A DNA stretch of 42,608 bases from UBA4582 sp047630175. Lineage in GTDB: Bacteria; Pseudomonadota; Gammaproteobacteria; Pseudomonadales; Azotimanducaceae. Under the pieces are notes generated by a model. That model had not been told where the DNA came from. It made no database searches and was given only the letters and a program-made list of their open reading frames with translations. The stretch's first letter is position 1. Each line of letters starts with the position of its first letter. Position numbers and translations under genes: made by a program. Location of the stretch: assembly GCA_047630175.1 (NCBI GenBank), contig JBLHVI010000026.1:1-42608 (forward strand). The letters run 5' to 3'. Shown piece after piece: positions 8,737-18,111 of this stretch.

Positions 8737-9885
8737 CTATTGCGTCAGGCGCGCGACTAAAAATCCGAGATAGGTGCCCAGGCCATTGCCAAGGCTGCCG
8801 ACTAAGATAGCCGGTAGAAATAGTTCAGGGCGATTGAATGTCCTGCACAGGGCAATGGCGGTAGTTTGGCCGCCGACATTGGCTTGTGAGGCAATGGCCA
8901 GTAGTTGCCAGTCCTGCTTGAGCAAGCGGCCCACACCAAAGACGAAAAGCCCATGCACCGTCAGAATGATGCCGACAAACAAGACCAGCCGATACGCTAG
9001 CTCGCCAATACTGGCCAGTGCGGCAAATTCGGCGTAAGCGCCGATGACAGCGAGCAACAGGTAAACCCCGAACAAGCCGACGCTGCGGCTGCCGCGTAAC
9101 CGATTGATGGCCGGCGATTGTGCAAGCACGAGTGCTAAGGTGGTTAATATCAGTATCGTCGGCATGGCGAAGCCTTGGTTCTTGGACCATGCAGCAAGCG
9201 CCAGCGAAATCGCTAACGCACCGCAACCAAGCGCCATTAATATCGCCAGATCCCATGGTGATACACGGTCGTCCTGGGTGGCTGCAGCTGGCGTGCTGAC
9301 GGTAGATCTGTCAGTGAGGCGTGTTGCGGCCATCATGACGCGTGGCAGAGCCAGCGTCACGAGCATCCAGATCATGGTGTAGATGTTATCGACAACGACA
9401 GCGCCGGCGTACAGTGCGCCCACCTTGGTGACCTCATAGCTCAAAGCAATTGCATTGAAGTTGATGCCGCCGCCAATAAAAGTGCCGGTGAACATGCCGT
9501 TGATCGCGTAGTAGCGTTCACCGAAAGACGCTTCGCTGTTAATCACGAGGCTTGCGATCAGTACGCCGATAACTGTGCCAGCCGCACCAAGCAGAAACGC
9601 AAATAACATGGGTAGGCCTGCCCGTTTGACATCGCGAAGGTTGACCTCAAGCAGTAGAAAGAAAATCGCCATGGGTGCGATAAAACCAAATATGTCGCTG
9701 TACAGAGGTGGGGCAATAGAGGCGGTGGGAATCAAACCGATGTTGGCAATGGCGGCAGCCAGCATAATAACCAATAAGGCTGTGCCCAGATGTTTAAGCG
9801 CAGTATTTGTCGCCAGCCACTCTGAAATAACAATAACCAGTGCCAAGATGCCCAACAGGATTAGCGGGTCGGTCACAACACTCAT
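8737..9885 (-). CDS. DUF819-type integral membrane protein
   Basis: The 382-residue sequence is almost entirely hydrophobic helices, about ten, with conserved-looking GTFIGGGINFNAIA and NVGGQTTAIAL segments in the two halves, as in transporters with inverted repeats. It matches what I know of the DUF819 (YjcL-like) family, which has no established function. A strong ribosome binding site (GGAGGGG) precedes the ATG. It lies 84 bp downstream of the serine hydrolase start on the same strand, so the two could share a transcript. Confidence 0.8.
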   Translation of the reverse strand: MSVVTDPLILLGILALVIVISEWLATNTALKHLGTALLVIMLAAAIANIGLIPTASIAPPLYSDIFGFIAPMAIFFLLLEVNLRDVKRAGLPMLFAFLLGAAGTVIGVLIASLVINSEASFGERYYAINGMFTGTFIGGGINFNAIALSYEVTKVGALYAGAVVVDNIYTMIWMLVTLALPRVMMAATRLTDRSTVSTPAAATQDDRVSPWDLAILMALGCGALAISLALAAWSKNQGFAMPTILILTTLALVLAQSPAINRLRGSRSVGLFGVYLLLAVIGAYAEFAALASIGELAYRLVLFVGIILTVHGLFVFGVGRLLKQDWQLLAIASQANVGGQTTAIALCRTFNRPELFLPAILVGSLGNGLGTYLGFLVARLTQ

Positions 9886-10060
9886 CTGTACCCCTCCTCA
9901 CTGATTGCCGATAGACACATAACCGTATCGCGCTCGGCCTTGGACTATGCCTGACTCACTGTATCGGCACAATCGTTGATCGGCATAGTCTGATGAGGTT
10001 CTTGCGCCTAGCCGAAATATAAATTCACCTGACAGGCGTGTGTTGCTGCATAATCCGCCG

Positions 10061-10657
10061 ATGACTTATGATTTTCTTTTTGGCCTGATTCTTTTCGCCC
10101 TGGTGTCGTCGATTACCCCCGGGCCCAATAACCTTATGCTGATGGCATCAGGCGCTAACTACGGCTTTCGGCGCACCATACCGCACATACTGGGTGTCGG
10201 CATCGGCTTTACTGTCATGGTGCTGTTAGTCGGCGTCGGGCTTATGCAGGTTTTTGATTTGTTTCCCGTGAGTTACCAATTACTAAAAATTGTTAGCGTG
10301 GTATATCTGATTTATTTAGCCTGGAAGATAGCGACGGCGGCAGCGCCGAAAGATACAGAGCAGACAACCGGTAAACCGTTCTCGTTCATTCAGGCGGCGT
10401 TGTTTCAGTGGGTCAATCCCAAAGCTTGGACGATGGCATTGACGGCGATTAGCGTCTATTCACCAACTCAGGGTTTATGGTCCGTGGCACTTGTGGCGGG
10501 TATTTTCGGTCTCGTTAACCTGCCGTGTGTCAGTCTTTGGACAACGCTGGGTTTGTCACTTCAGCGGCTACTGACCAGCTCGGCGCGCTTGCGCGCATTT
10601 AATGTCACCATGGCGGTGCTGCTCATGAGTTCGCTTTATCCGGTGCTGCGCCCCTGA
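10061..10657 (+). CDS. LysE family translocator (amino acid/metabolite exporter)
   Basis: The family signature SITPGPNNLMLMASG lies near the N-terminus, and six membrane helices can be drawn over 198 residues. LysE/RhtB proteins export amino acids or related small molecules across the inner membrane. I chose the ATG at 10061 because family members begin just before the first helix; a GTG at 10040 would add seven residues. Neither start has a strong ribosome binding site. The transported substrate cannot be inferred. Confidence 0.88.
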   Translation: MTYDFLFGLILFALVSSITPGPNNLMLMASGANYGFRRTIPHILGVGIGFTVMVLLVGVGLMQVFDLFPVSYQLLKIVSVVYLIYLAWKIATAAAPKDTEQTTGKPFSFIQAALFQWVNPKAWTMALTAISVYSPTQGLWSVALVAGIFGLVNLPCVSLWTTLGLSLQRLLTSSARLRAFNVTMAVLLMSSLYPVLRP

Positions 10658-10758
10658 TTTGTTAACCGGGCCGAGGCAGTGTCGCCGAGCATTGGGTTTG
10701 CAAGGGCGCAAAGGTCCGGTAATCTGTCGTCAAGATCAAATAACCGCTAGGACGAACT

Positions 10759-11424
10759 ATGAGTGCAACCATTGAAATCAACGGCGACGTTGCCGTAATC
10801 ACTATGGATGATGGCAAAGCGAACGCTATCAACCCATTGATGCTTGCGTCGCTGAACGCTGCGCTTGATCAGGCCGAGAAGCAAGCAAGGGCGGTCGTGA
10901 TTGTTGGCCGCGAGCAACGGTTTTCGGCTGGCTTCGATTTGAAGCTGATGCAGAGCTCAACACCGCAGGCCGTCAACGAGTTAGTGAACGACGGTGGTAA
11001 GCTTGCCTTGCGCTTGTATGACTTTCCGATGCCGGTAGTTGCCGCCTGCACGGGACACGGCATTGCCATGGGATGTTTCATTTTGCTCGCCTGTGATGTG
11101 CGCATCGGTGTAGCTGGCGCCTATAAAATAGGCGCAAACGAGACGGCCATAAATATGGTGCTGCCAGCATTCGCGCTTGCGTTGCTTAAAGCGCGCTTGA
11201 ATCCGCTGTTTTTAACAGACTCGGCTATAAACTCCACCTTGTACGATCCACAACAAGCCGTGGTGGTGGGCTATTTGGACAGTGTAACGACGCCAGAGAA
11301 GGTTCTAGCGGCAGCGATTGAGCGTGCCCAACAACTTAGTGCGCTGACATCAGATGCTTATGCTAAGAATAAGCATCTGATTCGACAGCACACTATCGAC
11401 GCTATTGCGCCAACGGTGGTCTAA
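10759..11424 (+). CDS. crotonase/enoyl-CoA hydratase-isomerase family protein
   Basis: This 221-residue protein has the crotonase fold signatures FSAGFDLK (about 55-62), forming the oxyanion hole, and HGIAMGCFILLACDVRIG. It ends soon after the core fold, so it is at the short end for the family. It should act on a CoA thioester, but the exact reaction is unclear. The TAA stop overlaps the TAG stop of the convergent reductase gene in CTAA. A perfect 13-bp inverted repeat lies inside its 3' end. Confidence 0.85.
   Translation: MSATIEINGDVAVITMDDGKANAINPLMLASLNAALDQAEKQARAVVIVGREQRFSAGFDLKLMQSSTPQAVNELVNDGGKLALRLYDFPMPVVAACTGHGIAMGCFILLACDVRIGVAGAYKIGANETAINMVLPAFALALLKARLNPLFLTDSAINSTLYDPQQAVVVGYLDSVTTPEKVLAAAIERAQQLSALTSDAYAKNKHLIRQHTIDAIAPTVV
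11349..11381. repeat. 13-bp perfect inverted repeat inside the crotonase gene
   Basis: The arms 11349-11361 and 11369-11381 are exact reverse complements with a 7-nt loop, about 40 bp before the stop codon. No T-tract follows, so it is not a standard terminator. It would form a strong hairpin in mRNA from either strand. Confidence 0.7.
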
Positions 11425-12593
11425 CTTTCCAGAGCGAAGGTCATGCCCGCATTGGCGATCAGGCGTTTAATGAGCTTGTCGCCCATGGCAGGTGCAGGTG
11501 TATAAATACCGCCGGGTAAGTCTGGGCAGTCTTGCACAAGGCAGAGCGCGCTTTCGGCGATCATCTTCGAGGTAGAGCCGTAACCTGGGTCCATATCGCC
11601 GGTGACCGCCGCGCGAATTTCTTCGCCATCGTTGGTGTGACCGACAAATAACACGTCATAGTGACCTGCTTCGCGGGTTGCCCTGGAAGGTCCTTCGCCG
11701 GGCTTGGGAACGTCGTCACCCTCCAGCGGATTACTTGCGGCAATAAATTCTGCGGTTGCCTTGCCCTGTTGGCCGGGGCCAGTAATCATCATTTCGTCAT
11801 ATTCGAAATCTTTGCCGTAAGGATGACCGAGTAATGCGTTAGAGCGATGCACATTCTTGGTATTGATTGTCGCCATAATAAAGGGGGCTACCCATTGACC
11901 AATAACGTCGTCTTCATAAGGTGCGGTGTCGCTTGGCTGAGCGGGGCCAGTAAAGCCGTCTGAGAGGGAAAATGGATTGCCTAGCACGGCCAGTAATTCT
12001 GGCTGCTTGCCGAGGGCGATCATGGTGGCGCCAAGAGAGGCGGCAGTGCCTCCTGAGAATTCTCCCTGCATGGCCCTGACCCGTCCACGCACGCGAGTTG
12101 CAGGCTTGTTGAAGCGTTTTTGTGCGGCTTGTTGTAAAAAGTAAACGCCGAGATCAGAAGGAATAGAATCGAAACCGCAACTATGGACGATGCGCGCACC
12201 CGTTTTTACGGCGGTGGCGTGATGTGCGTTGATCATTTCATACATCCAGGCGGGTTCTCCCGACAGATCAACATAGTCTGTGCCAAGTTCTGCGCAAGCG
12301 GCCACCAAATCTGAACCATAAAGCTGGTAGGGCCCGACCGTTGTGATCACGCAGCGGGCATTGGCAACCATCTCACGCACAGATGCAGGATTGCTTGCAT
12401 CGGCGACTACCAAGGGTGTGTCTGCTGGAGCGCCGATTTCGTCGCGCACATCCGCAAGCTTGGCAGCGCTTCGGCCTGCCATGGCCCAGCGCGCACTGGT
12501 ACCATATTGCTTGAGCATATATTCGGCGACGAGGCGACCGGTAAAGCCGGAAGCGCCGTAGATGACAACATCAAATTGTTTTTGAATACTCAT
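11421..12593 (-). CDS. saccharopine dehydrogenase-like NAD(P)-binding reductase
   Basis: The 390-residue protein opens with a Rossmann motif, VVIYGASGFTGRLVAEYM (about 9-26). It then resembles the saccharopine dehydrogenase/trans-acting enoyl reductase family, whose mycobacterial member Rv2953 reduces polyketide lipids. Typical family segments are ATRVRGRVRAMQGEFSGGTAAS and a late EIRAAVTGDMDPGYGSTSKM. In proteobacteria these proteins are usually annotated only as saccharopine dehydrogenases, and a lipid enoyl reductase is an inference. It is convergent with the crotonase gene. Confidence 0.83.
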   Translation of the reverse strand: MSIQKQFDVVIYGASGFTGRLVAEYMLKQYGTSARWAMAGRSAAKLADVRDEIGAPADTPLVVADASNPASVREMVANARCVITTVGPYQLYGSDLVAACAELGTDYVDLSGEPAWMYEMINAHHATAVKTGARIVHSCGFDSIPSDLGVYFLQQAAQKRFNKPATRVRGRVRAMQGEFSGGTAASLGATMIALGKQPELLAVLGNPFSLSDGFTGPAQPSDTAPYEDDVIGQWVAPFIMATINTKNVHRSNALLGHPYGKDFEYDEMMITGPGQQGKATAEFIAASNPLEGDDVPKPGEGPSRATREAGHYDVLFVGHTNDGEEIRAAVTGDMDPGYGSTSKMIAESALCLVQDCPDLPGGIYTPAPAMGDKLIKRLIANAGMTFALES

Positions 12594-12939
12594 TATTTAT
12601 CCCTTGCTCCTCGTATGTCCCGTTTTTAGTGCGCCAGCATAGTCTGTGCTTCTGCGCCCTGTCAAAGGGCACCGAGAAGGTTTAACAGCGCGATGCGTTA
12701 GCGTCTCCGGTCCTGTCTGCTTCGTGATTACCGGGATCAAACGTTAGCGGAAGGCAGATCAATGCGGAGCTATCGCGAAGGAATTGATCAAAGCAGTCAC
12801 TTATACGCCCTAATTTAGTGCGTTTTTGTTTTGGATGCACCGTGAAAAGTCGCCCGTCTGGCTTTTTGCTAGCGGATGAGGACTGATTTGGTAGGGCGCT
12901 GCCAACTCGTCAGTAGATTTTGCGCGTGCGTGTCACGGC

Positions 12940-12994
12940 AAAAGTGTAGTAAAAGTGCAGTAAGAGTGCAGTAAGAGTGCAGTAAGAGTGCAGA
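12940..12994. repeat. 11-bp tandem repeat, five units
   Basis: Five consecutive 11-bp units (consensus aaragtgcagt) run without interruption about 240 bp upstream of the TonB-dependent receptor start. The first two differ from the last three at one or two bases. The period is close to one DNA helical turn, so a protein bound to each unit would sit on the same face. Confidence 0.85.
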
Positions 12995-13025
12995 AAGACG
13001 CGATATTGATAGATAAAGGCAAGTA

Positions 13026-13042
13026 GCGCGCGCGCATGCGCG
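13026..13042. repeat. alternating GC tract with 12-bp palindrome
   Basis: Seventeen bases of strictly alternating purine and pyrimidine contain the perfect palindrome cgcgcatgcgcg (13031-13042). It could be a regulator site or a Z-DNA-prone tract in the receptor leader. Confidence 0.5.
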
Positions 13043-13230
13043 AATAGCCCATTACGGGCCGTTTAGCAAAGTTGGCCTACTTTCTGCTTCTCAATAATTT
13101 GGCAAGGCACGTAATTACTTTCTTGAGCGGCGACATAATTTTTGTTGGGGGTAAGGCACGGAGTGTCAACAGAGTGTTGATTCGTGATTTATAAGCAGCT
13201 TGAGAATCAATCTATTGAACGGGGAAAGGA

Positions 13231-15969
13231 ATGACTGAAAGGAATTGGGGAAAGAAGGATGTGGGAGGTGGCGTCAATGACGATGTTAGTTCTCGTCCAC
13301 TGGGTCGGCGCAAGGCGCTGTCTCTGTCGATCGCGTTGAGCTTAATTGCGGGTGTTGGTATCGCCCAACCCGCGTCGGCTGAATCGGCAAATATAGAAGA
13401 AGTCGTCGTCACTGGTCTCCGCGGGCAGCCGCGCACGGCAGCCGATTCGGCTGTGCCCATCGATGTATTTAGCTTGGAAAGTATTGAGTCTGTATCATTC
13501 CAGGACACCAACGATATTCTTCAAACGCTCATCCCGTCCTACAACGTTGGTCGGCAGGCAATCTCGGATGGCGGCACCTTTATTCGCTCGCCTAATCTGC
13601 GGAACTTGCCCTCGCACCACACGCTGGTGCTGGTCAATGGTAAGCGGCGCCATCGCTCGGCGCTCGTCGCGCTTGGCGGTGACGGCACGCAGGGACCTGA
13701 CGTCGCGACTATCCCGGCTGCAGCGCTCGAAAGTATTGAAGTGCTGCGTGACGGTGCCTCGGCTCAGTACGGCTCCGATGCCATCGCAGGCGTAATTAAC
13801 TTTAATCTGCGTGAAAATCGCGAGGGTGGCAGCATTCGGGTCGACACCGGCGAATTTTTTGAAGGTGACGGATTTCAGACTACCGTACAGGGCAATATTG
13901 GACTACCGCTCGGTGAGAAAGGATTTTTGAGTATCTCTGGCGAGTTTACTGACCAGGAATTCAGCGAGCGCGCCAATCAATATTGCACGGGTTCTTTCTG
14001 CATTGACAACCCAAGCACGGCGCCGGGTAACCCCAACAATATAGCCGGTGGTTTGTCAGATGCTGATATTGTGAATTCGCCGCGGTACCAAGCAGCGATC
14101 GCAGGCGCGTCCGTCGAAGGTCAGAACGTCCAGCCTTGGGGCCAGCCGAATTCTGAGGCACTGCGCCTCTTTTACAATGCAGGCTATGAACTCAGCGATA
14201 GCACAGAGCTATATTCGTTCGGTAACTATTCAGAGAGCAAGGGTGATGGCAGCTTTTTCCATCGTTTTCCAGGCAACTCTGTATTGAGTGATCGCCGTCT
14301 TGAGGACGGAAGTCGCTTTAATCCAGCCTTTAACGAAACCGGCTCTGGGCCGAACTTCGCGGCAGGCTTTACACCGAGATTTGAAGGTGAAGTTAGCGAT
14401 TTATCATTCATTGGTGGTGCTCGCGGTGAGACAGACGGTGGTTTTATTTGGGATGCCAGCGTTCGTTATGGCTCCAGCGAAATTGATTACCGGCTCTTTA
14501 ACACCTACAACCCATCGCTTGGGCCCGACTCGCCAACCGACTTTAAGCCCGGCGATCTGACGAATGAGGAAATCCAGCTGCAGCTCGATATGTCGAAGGA
14601 ACTCGATTGGGGTATGGATTCTCCGGTCGTAATGGCGTTTGGTGCAAGTTATTTGGACGAGTCTTACGAGGTCGGCCAATCAGGTGATCCTGCGTCTTTC
14701 GAGCAAGGTCCTTGGGCAACCAGTGACCCATTCGGCTTCTGTGATGCCGGTGTTGCAACGATGGCTGGCGCGGCAGTGATCGGCAACGGGTCTGATTTGG
14801 ATTGTTCTAACGCCAGTGATCCTGCTTTTAGAGCCTTTCCAGTAGGTTCCAACGGTTTCCCCGGTTACAGCCCGGCCTTTGCCGGCACTTACGAGCGCGA
14901 TTCATACGCACTGTATGTTGACTTCAGTGCTGACATTACAGAGAACTTCTTTGGTCAAGTAGCCGTTCGCTTCGAGGATTACTCGGACTTTGGTAACGAA
15001 ACCGTTGCGAAGGCCGCTGGTCGCTATCGTCTCAACGACGTATTTGCGGTACGTGGTTCTGTTGGCACAGGCTTTCGCGCACCTACCCCAGGGCAACAGG
15101 GTACCATCAACGTGGCTACCATTTTGCCTTTCGGTGTGCCGATCGCTTCCGGTACGTTCCCACCTGGTGGCCCAGTTGCTCAGGCTCTCGGTGCTACTGA
15201 CTTGAAGCCGGAGACTACGGTCAACTTGACCTTTGGTGTCACCGCCAGCTTTGACAGTGGGTTAACAGTGACTGCGGATTGGTACCAGATTGAGATTGAT
15301 GATCGAACGCGTTTCACGTCCGGTCGCGACGTATCTACCGATCCTACCGCCGGTGCGGCTTACGACAACTTCCTAGCACTGCAGACAGCGGGCGTAGCCG
15401 GCGCTGAGACGATCGGTGAAGTGCGCTTCCTGACCAATGCGTTTAATTCGACGACAACGGGTGTCGACATTGTGGCGACCTACCCATTCGAATGGGCTAA
15501 TGGTTCGTCAACAATGTTCTCAGCATCAATGAACTACAACGATCTTGAGGCGGAAGGCGAGAACATCGGCACGTTCCTTGATAATGAAGATTTGTTCGAT
15601 TTCGAGAATAACCAGCCGCAGACGCGCGCTATCTTGTCAGCAACGCACAGCGTCGGTTCTTGGAACATGACGGGTCGCGCTAGCTACTTCGGTGAGTATG
15701 AAAACTCACAGGAAGACGGCAATGGCGGTCCACTGCTCGGTACTCAGACTTTCGGGGCAGAGTGGTTTGTGGATCTAGAAGGTGCCTACCAGATCAACGA
15801 TATGTTCCGCATATCCGTTGGCGGTCGTAACATCTTTGACAATTTCCCAGACGAGCTTAACGCGGAGATCGGTCAGCGCGATCAGTGCTGTGGTCGGATC
15901 TTCGACTCCGGTTCAGTTTTGCCATGGCAGGGTGGTTACTACTACACACGTCTAAACGTCGACTTCTAA
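13231..15969 (+). CDS. TonB-dependent receptor
   Basis: This 912-residue outer-membrane protein has an extended N-region with a signal peptide (about 24-50, cleavage after PASA), a TonB-box-like EEVVVTG at 56-62, a plug domain with LVLVNGKRRHR and SIEVLRDGASAQYGSDAIAGVINF, and a long beta barrel ending in the aromatic residue of YYYTRLNVDF. The NGKRRHRSALV and GDGTQGPDVATIPAAA segments recall large receptors of marine bacteria that take up organic ligands rather than simple siderophores. No ligand can be inferred. A GGGGAAAGGA ribosome binding site precedes the ATG, and a strong terminator follows. It appears monocistronic. Confidence 0.93.
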   Translation: MTERNWGKKDVGGGVNDDVSSRPLGRRKALSLSIALSLIAGVGIAQPASAESANIEEVVVTGLRGQPRTAADSAVPIDVFSLESIESVSFQDTNDILQTLIPSYNVGRQAISDGGTFIRSPNLRNLPSHHTLVLVNGKRRHRSALVALGGDGTQGPDVATIPAAALESIEVLRDGASAQYGSDAIAGVINFNLRENREGGSIRVDTGEFFEGDGFQTTVQGNIGLPLGEKGFLSISGEFTDQEFSERANQYCTGSFCIDNPSTAPGNPNNIAGGLSDADIVNSPRYQAAIAGASVEGQNVQPWGQPNSEALRLFYNAGYELSDSTELYSFGNYSESKGDGSFFHRFPGNSVLSDRRLEDGSRFNPAFNETGSGPNFAAGFTPRFEGEVSDLSFIGGARGETDGGFIWDASVRYGSSEIDYRLFNTYNPSLGPDSPTDFKPGDLTNEEIQLQLDMSKELDWGMDSPVVMAFGASYLDESYEVGQSGDPASFEQGPWATSDPFGFCDAGVATMAGAAVIGNGSDLDCSNASDPAFRAFPVGSNGFPGYSPAFAGTYERDSYALYVDFSADITENFFGQVAVRFEDYSDFGNETVAKAAGRYRLNDVFAVRGSVGTGFRAPTPGQQGTINVATILPFGVPIASGTFPPGGPVAQALGATDLKPETTVNLTFGVTASFDSGLTVTADWYQIEIDDRTRFTSGRDVSTDPTAGAAYDNFLALQTAGVAGAETIGEVRFLTNAFNSTTTGVDIVATYPFEWANGSSTMFSASMNYNDLEAEGENIGTFLDNEDLFDFENNQPQTRAILSATHSVGSWNMTGRASYFGEYENSQEDGNGGPLLGTQTFGAEWFVDLEGAYQINDMFRISVGGRNIFDNFPDELNAEIGQRDQCCGRIFDSGSVLPWQGGYYYTRLNVDF

Positions 15970-16038
15970 AAAGTCACGATGTGGTTGATTTAGCAACGGC
16001 GGCAGTCCCTCACTGCTGACCCGTTGCTGAACAAATGA

Positions 16039-16072
16039 AACACGAGCGCCAGTGGCGCTCGTGTTTTTTTTT
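16039..16072 (+). terminator. rho-independent terminator of the TonB-dependent receptor gene
   Basis: A perfect 12-bp stem (aacacgagcgcc / ggcgctcgtgtt) with a 3-nt loop is followed by a run of T residues, 70 bp after the receptor stop codon. Confidence 0.92.
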
Positions 16073-16110
16073 GCTTGGCATGCAGGGTCCAAGATTCGTA
16101 AAATCAGGGG

Positions 16111-16575
16111 ATGGAACATGCTCGCCAGTATCTGCTTAGTAAGCCTGAGGCGTTTGAAGACTATCCCTTCAGGCTAAATGTGGCGGTCTTCAAAATTCGC
16201 AAAAAAATGTTTGCGACCTTAAGCGAGCGCGACGGGCATTGGCAGATGAACTTAAAATGCGATCCAATAGAGGCCTCGGTGTTGCGCGATGTGTTCGCAG
16301 CGGTGCTGCCTGGCTACCATATGAACAAAGCCCATTGGAATACCCTTGTGCTGGATGGTTCAATGCCGGCAAGTGACATAGAACGCATGATTGATAACTC
16401 CTACGCGCTGGTCGTAAAAGGCCTAGCCCGGTTAGAACGACGGCAACTGACGTTACGCTATACAACTGCGCAATTGTTTGGCGAGAAGCATTCTGTCGCG
16501 AACGTGACTGCCGACGCTAAGAGCCTTGTTAAGGCGCCCGCCAAAGCAATTTCCAAAGCCAAGCCTACCCTCTGA
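16111..16575 (+). CDS. MmcQ/YjbR family protein
   Basis: The 154-residue protein matches the small YjbR fold: an N-terminal ARQYLLSKPEAFEDYPF segment, a KIRKKMFATL strand, NLKCDP, then PGYHMNKAHWNTLVLDG and an IDNSYALVVKGL helix. YjbR proteins have a double-wing DNA-binding-like fold, but their function is not established. The C-terminal 35 residues are a Lys/Ala-rich tail that may contact nucleic acid. The ATG has no strong ribosome binding site. Confidence 0.85.
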   Translation: MEHARQYLLSKPEAFEDYPFRLNVAVFKIRKKMFATLSERDGHWQMNLKCDPIEASVLRDVFAAVLPGYHMNKAHWNTLVLDGSMPASDIERMIDNSYALVVKGLARLERRQLTLRYTTAQLFGEKHSVANVTADAKSLVKAPAKAISKAKPTL

Positions 16576-16836
16576 CGTAAACTTTAGCCTTGAAAATGCA
16601 TCGATTTGCGTCTCGTGCGAGTTGTGTGTAGATCGCCGTGGTGAGCGATAACTGCCATGGCGATCAGCGCCGGCAACGGCAGTCAGCCAAGCCCGCAGCT
16701 ACCCTGTTCAGACGCGCAGCCACCTGCCATGCTTAGTGTCGGCGATAAAATCGCCTGCAGCCAGTTGCCATCAAGGCACGGTAGTGCGGAAGGCTCTGCC
16801 ACTCAGCATGGATAGGCAGGCCCGTCAAACGATGCG

Positions 16837-17271
16837 TCACACGGGTTCGGCAATGAAAACGGGAATTTTACGCGTGGTTTTGTCACGATAGTCATTGTAG
16901 GGCGGAAAGGCCGCAGCACTGGCTTCCCAAAGCCGCTCGCGCTCAGCGTCATCCATGACCTCACGCACGCGCATATTAACAACGTCGGTTTCGTCGCGAA
17001 TCTCAACGTCGGGATTATGTCTAAGATTATATACCCACACGGGATTCTTCGGTTGACCACCCATGGAGCCTACCAGTACATAGGCATCGTCTACTTTGAC
17101 GCGCATGAGCGGTATTTTACGAATTGCACCGGATTTGTTGCCCATATGCGTGACAATAATACATGGCATGCCTGTCTCCATCAGGGTTGTGCCTTTCGTG
17201 CCGCCGCTGCCTTCATACAGCTCTACCTGCTTGCGTACCCAATCCACTGTCGGGGGAATATAGTTAGCCAT
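16837..17271 (-). CDS. nitroreductase/deazaflavin-dependent oxidoreductase, Ddn family
   Basis: The 144-residue protein matches the small split-barrel family of Mycobacterium Ddn: GMPCIIVTHMGNKSGAIRKIPLMRV followed by YVLVGSMGGQPKNPVWVYNLRHNPDVEI, which forms the F420/quinone pocket in characterised members. The family reduces quinones or other electrophiles with reduced deazaflavin F420. Whether this host makes F420 is unknown, and FMN is possible. The gene stands alone on the minus strand. Confidence 0.85.
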   Translation of the reverse strand: MANYIPPTVDWVRKQVELYEGSGGTKGTTLMETGMPCIIVTHMGNKSGAIRKIPLMRVKVDDAYVLVGSMGGQPKNPVWVYNLRHNPDVEIRDETDVVNMRVREVMDDAERERLWEASAAAFPPYNDYRDKTTRKIPVFIAEPV

Positions 17272-17476
17272 GAGTTATTCTCGGTTGTGAGCGTGGTGGC
17301 ATACTGGCATCTTCCGGTAACCCATGACAAGGGGCATCGACCTGCGCACAGCAGTCCCAGTAGCTTCTGCCATGGCTTGCAAGATGGGTAATATACTGTA
17401 TATTTGTACATAGGTCCGCGGCAGTGCGCGAAGGCAAACATACCGTTCCAATACCGTAAAAAGCACAGAGGTAGTG

Positions 17477-17854
17477 ATGACATATCATTATGAGGTAATA
17501 GCCAAGATGGCCGCTGAGATTTCCAAGCAGATGCTCAAGCTGAATAACCAGTTAGACAAGGTCATCGACAAACAAAATGAGCTGACAGACCCGCAGGCAC
17601 AAAAAGATCAGGCGATTGCCCTGATCGAGGCGCTGCAATGGGAAGAGGCCGCGAAGTTGTGCACCGAGCAAGCGCGTGAAGCTGACAAGCGAACCCGCCT
17701 CGATGAGGAAGAAGTGCGTCTGCGAACAGCATTAGAGGTCCTGCGCGAGCAACTGTCTGGCGTTGCCAATGGTGATATCCAAGCGGCTGCTGCTGACGCC
17801 TCCGCTGACTCCGCAGCTAATTCAGCCGATGACCCGGCTACGGACCAAGATTGA
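17477..17854 (+). CDS. small coiled-coil protein, unknown function
   Basis: The 125-residue product is Lys, Glu, Gln and Leu rich, with heptad-like stretches (about 6-35 and 55-95), and a low-complexity Ala/Asp/Ser tail in the last 25 residues. No signal peptide or known domain is seen. AGAGG precedes the ATG at 17477; a GTG codon immediately before it could also start. I cannot assign a function. Confidence 0.6.
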   Translation: MTYHYEVIAKMAAEISKQMLKLNNQLDKVIDKQNELTDPQAQKDQAIALIEALQWEEAAKLCTEQAREADKRTRLDEEEVRLRTALEVLREQLSGVANGDIQAAAADASADSAANSADDPATDQD

Positions 17855-18111
17855 GCCTCAGAGGTGCCGTCGATGGCGTTCCAGCGGCGGCGTTCTTCGC
17901 GCTATAGCAGCGCGATGAGTCTGCATCTGCGGTGTTTTGGTGCGACGCAACACGGCTATGAAACTTTTATCCGGACCATCAGCTGAGGCTGAGTGCGGCC
18001 CCACGTCGATTACGGGCTAAAGGCAAGATATAAACAGATGATTGGGCAAGCTGGTACGGTAAGTGCATCGTACAACACAGTCTCATTCACTGTGAATGCT
18101 TGGAGCCTAAA

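Larger units (their letters stand above)
12594..13230. other. 637-bp intergenic leader before the TonB-dependent receptor gene
   Basis: No gene is seen. The region is divergent between the reductase and receptor genes and should hold both promoters. It contains a gatcaat/attgatc inverted repeat (12757-12763 and 12783-12789), five 11-bp tandem repeats (12940-12994), a GC-alternating tract with a 12-bp palindrome (13026-13042), and a short gccc/gggc hairpin just after it. I could not assign a clear -35/-10 pair. Confidence 0.5.
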
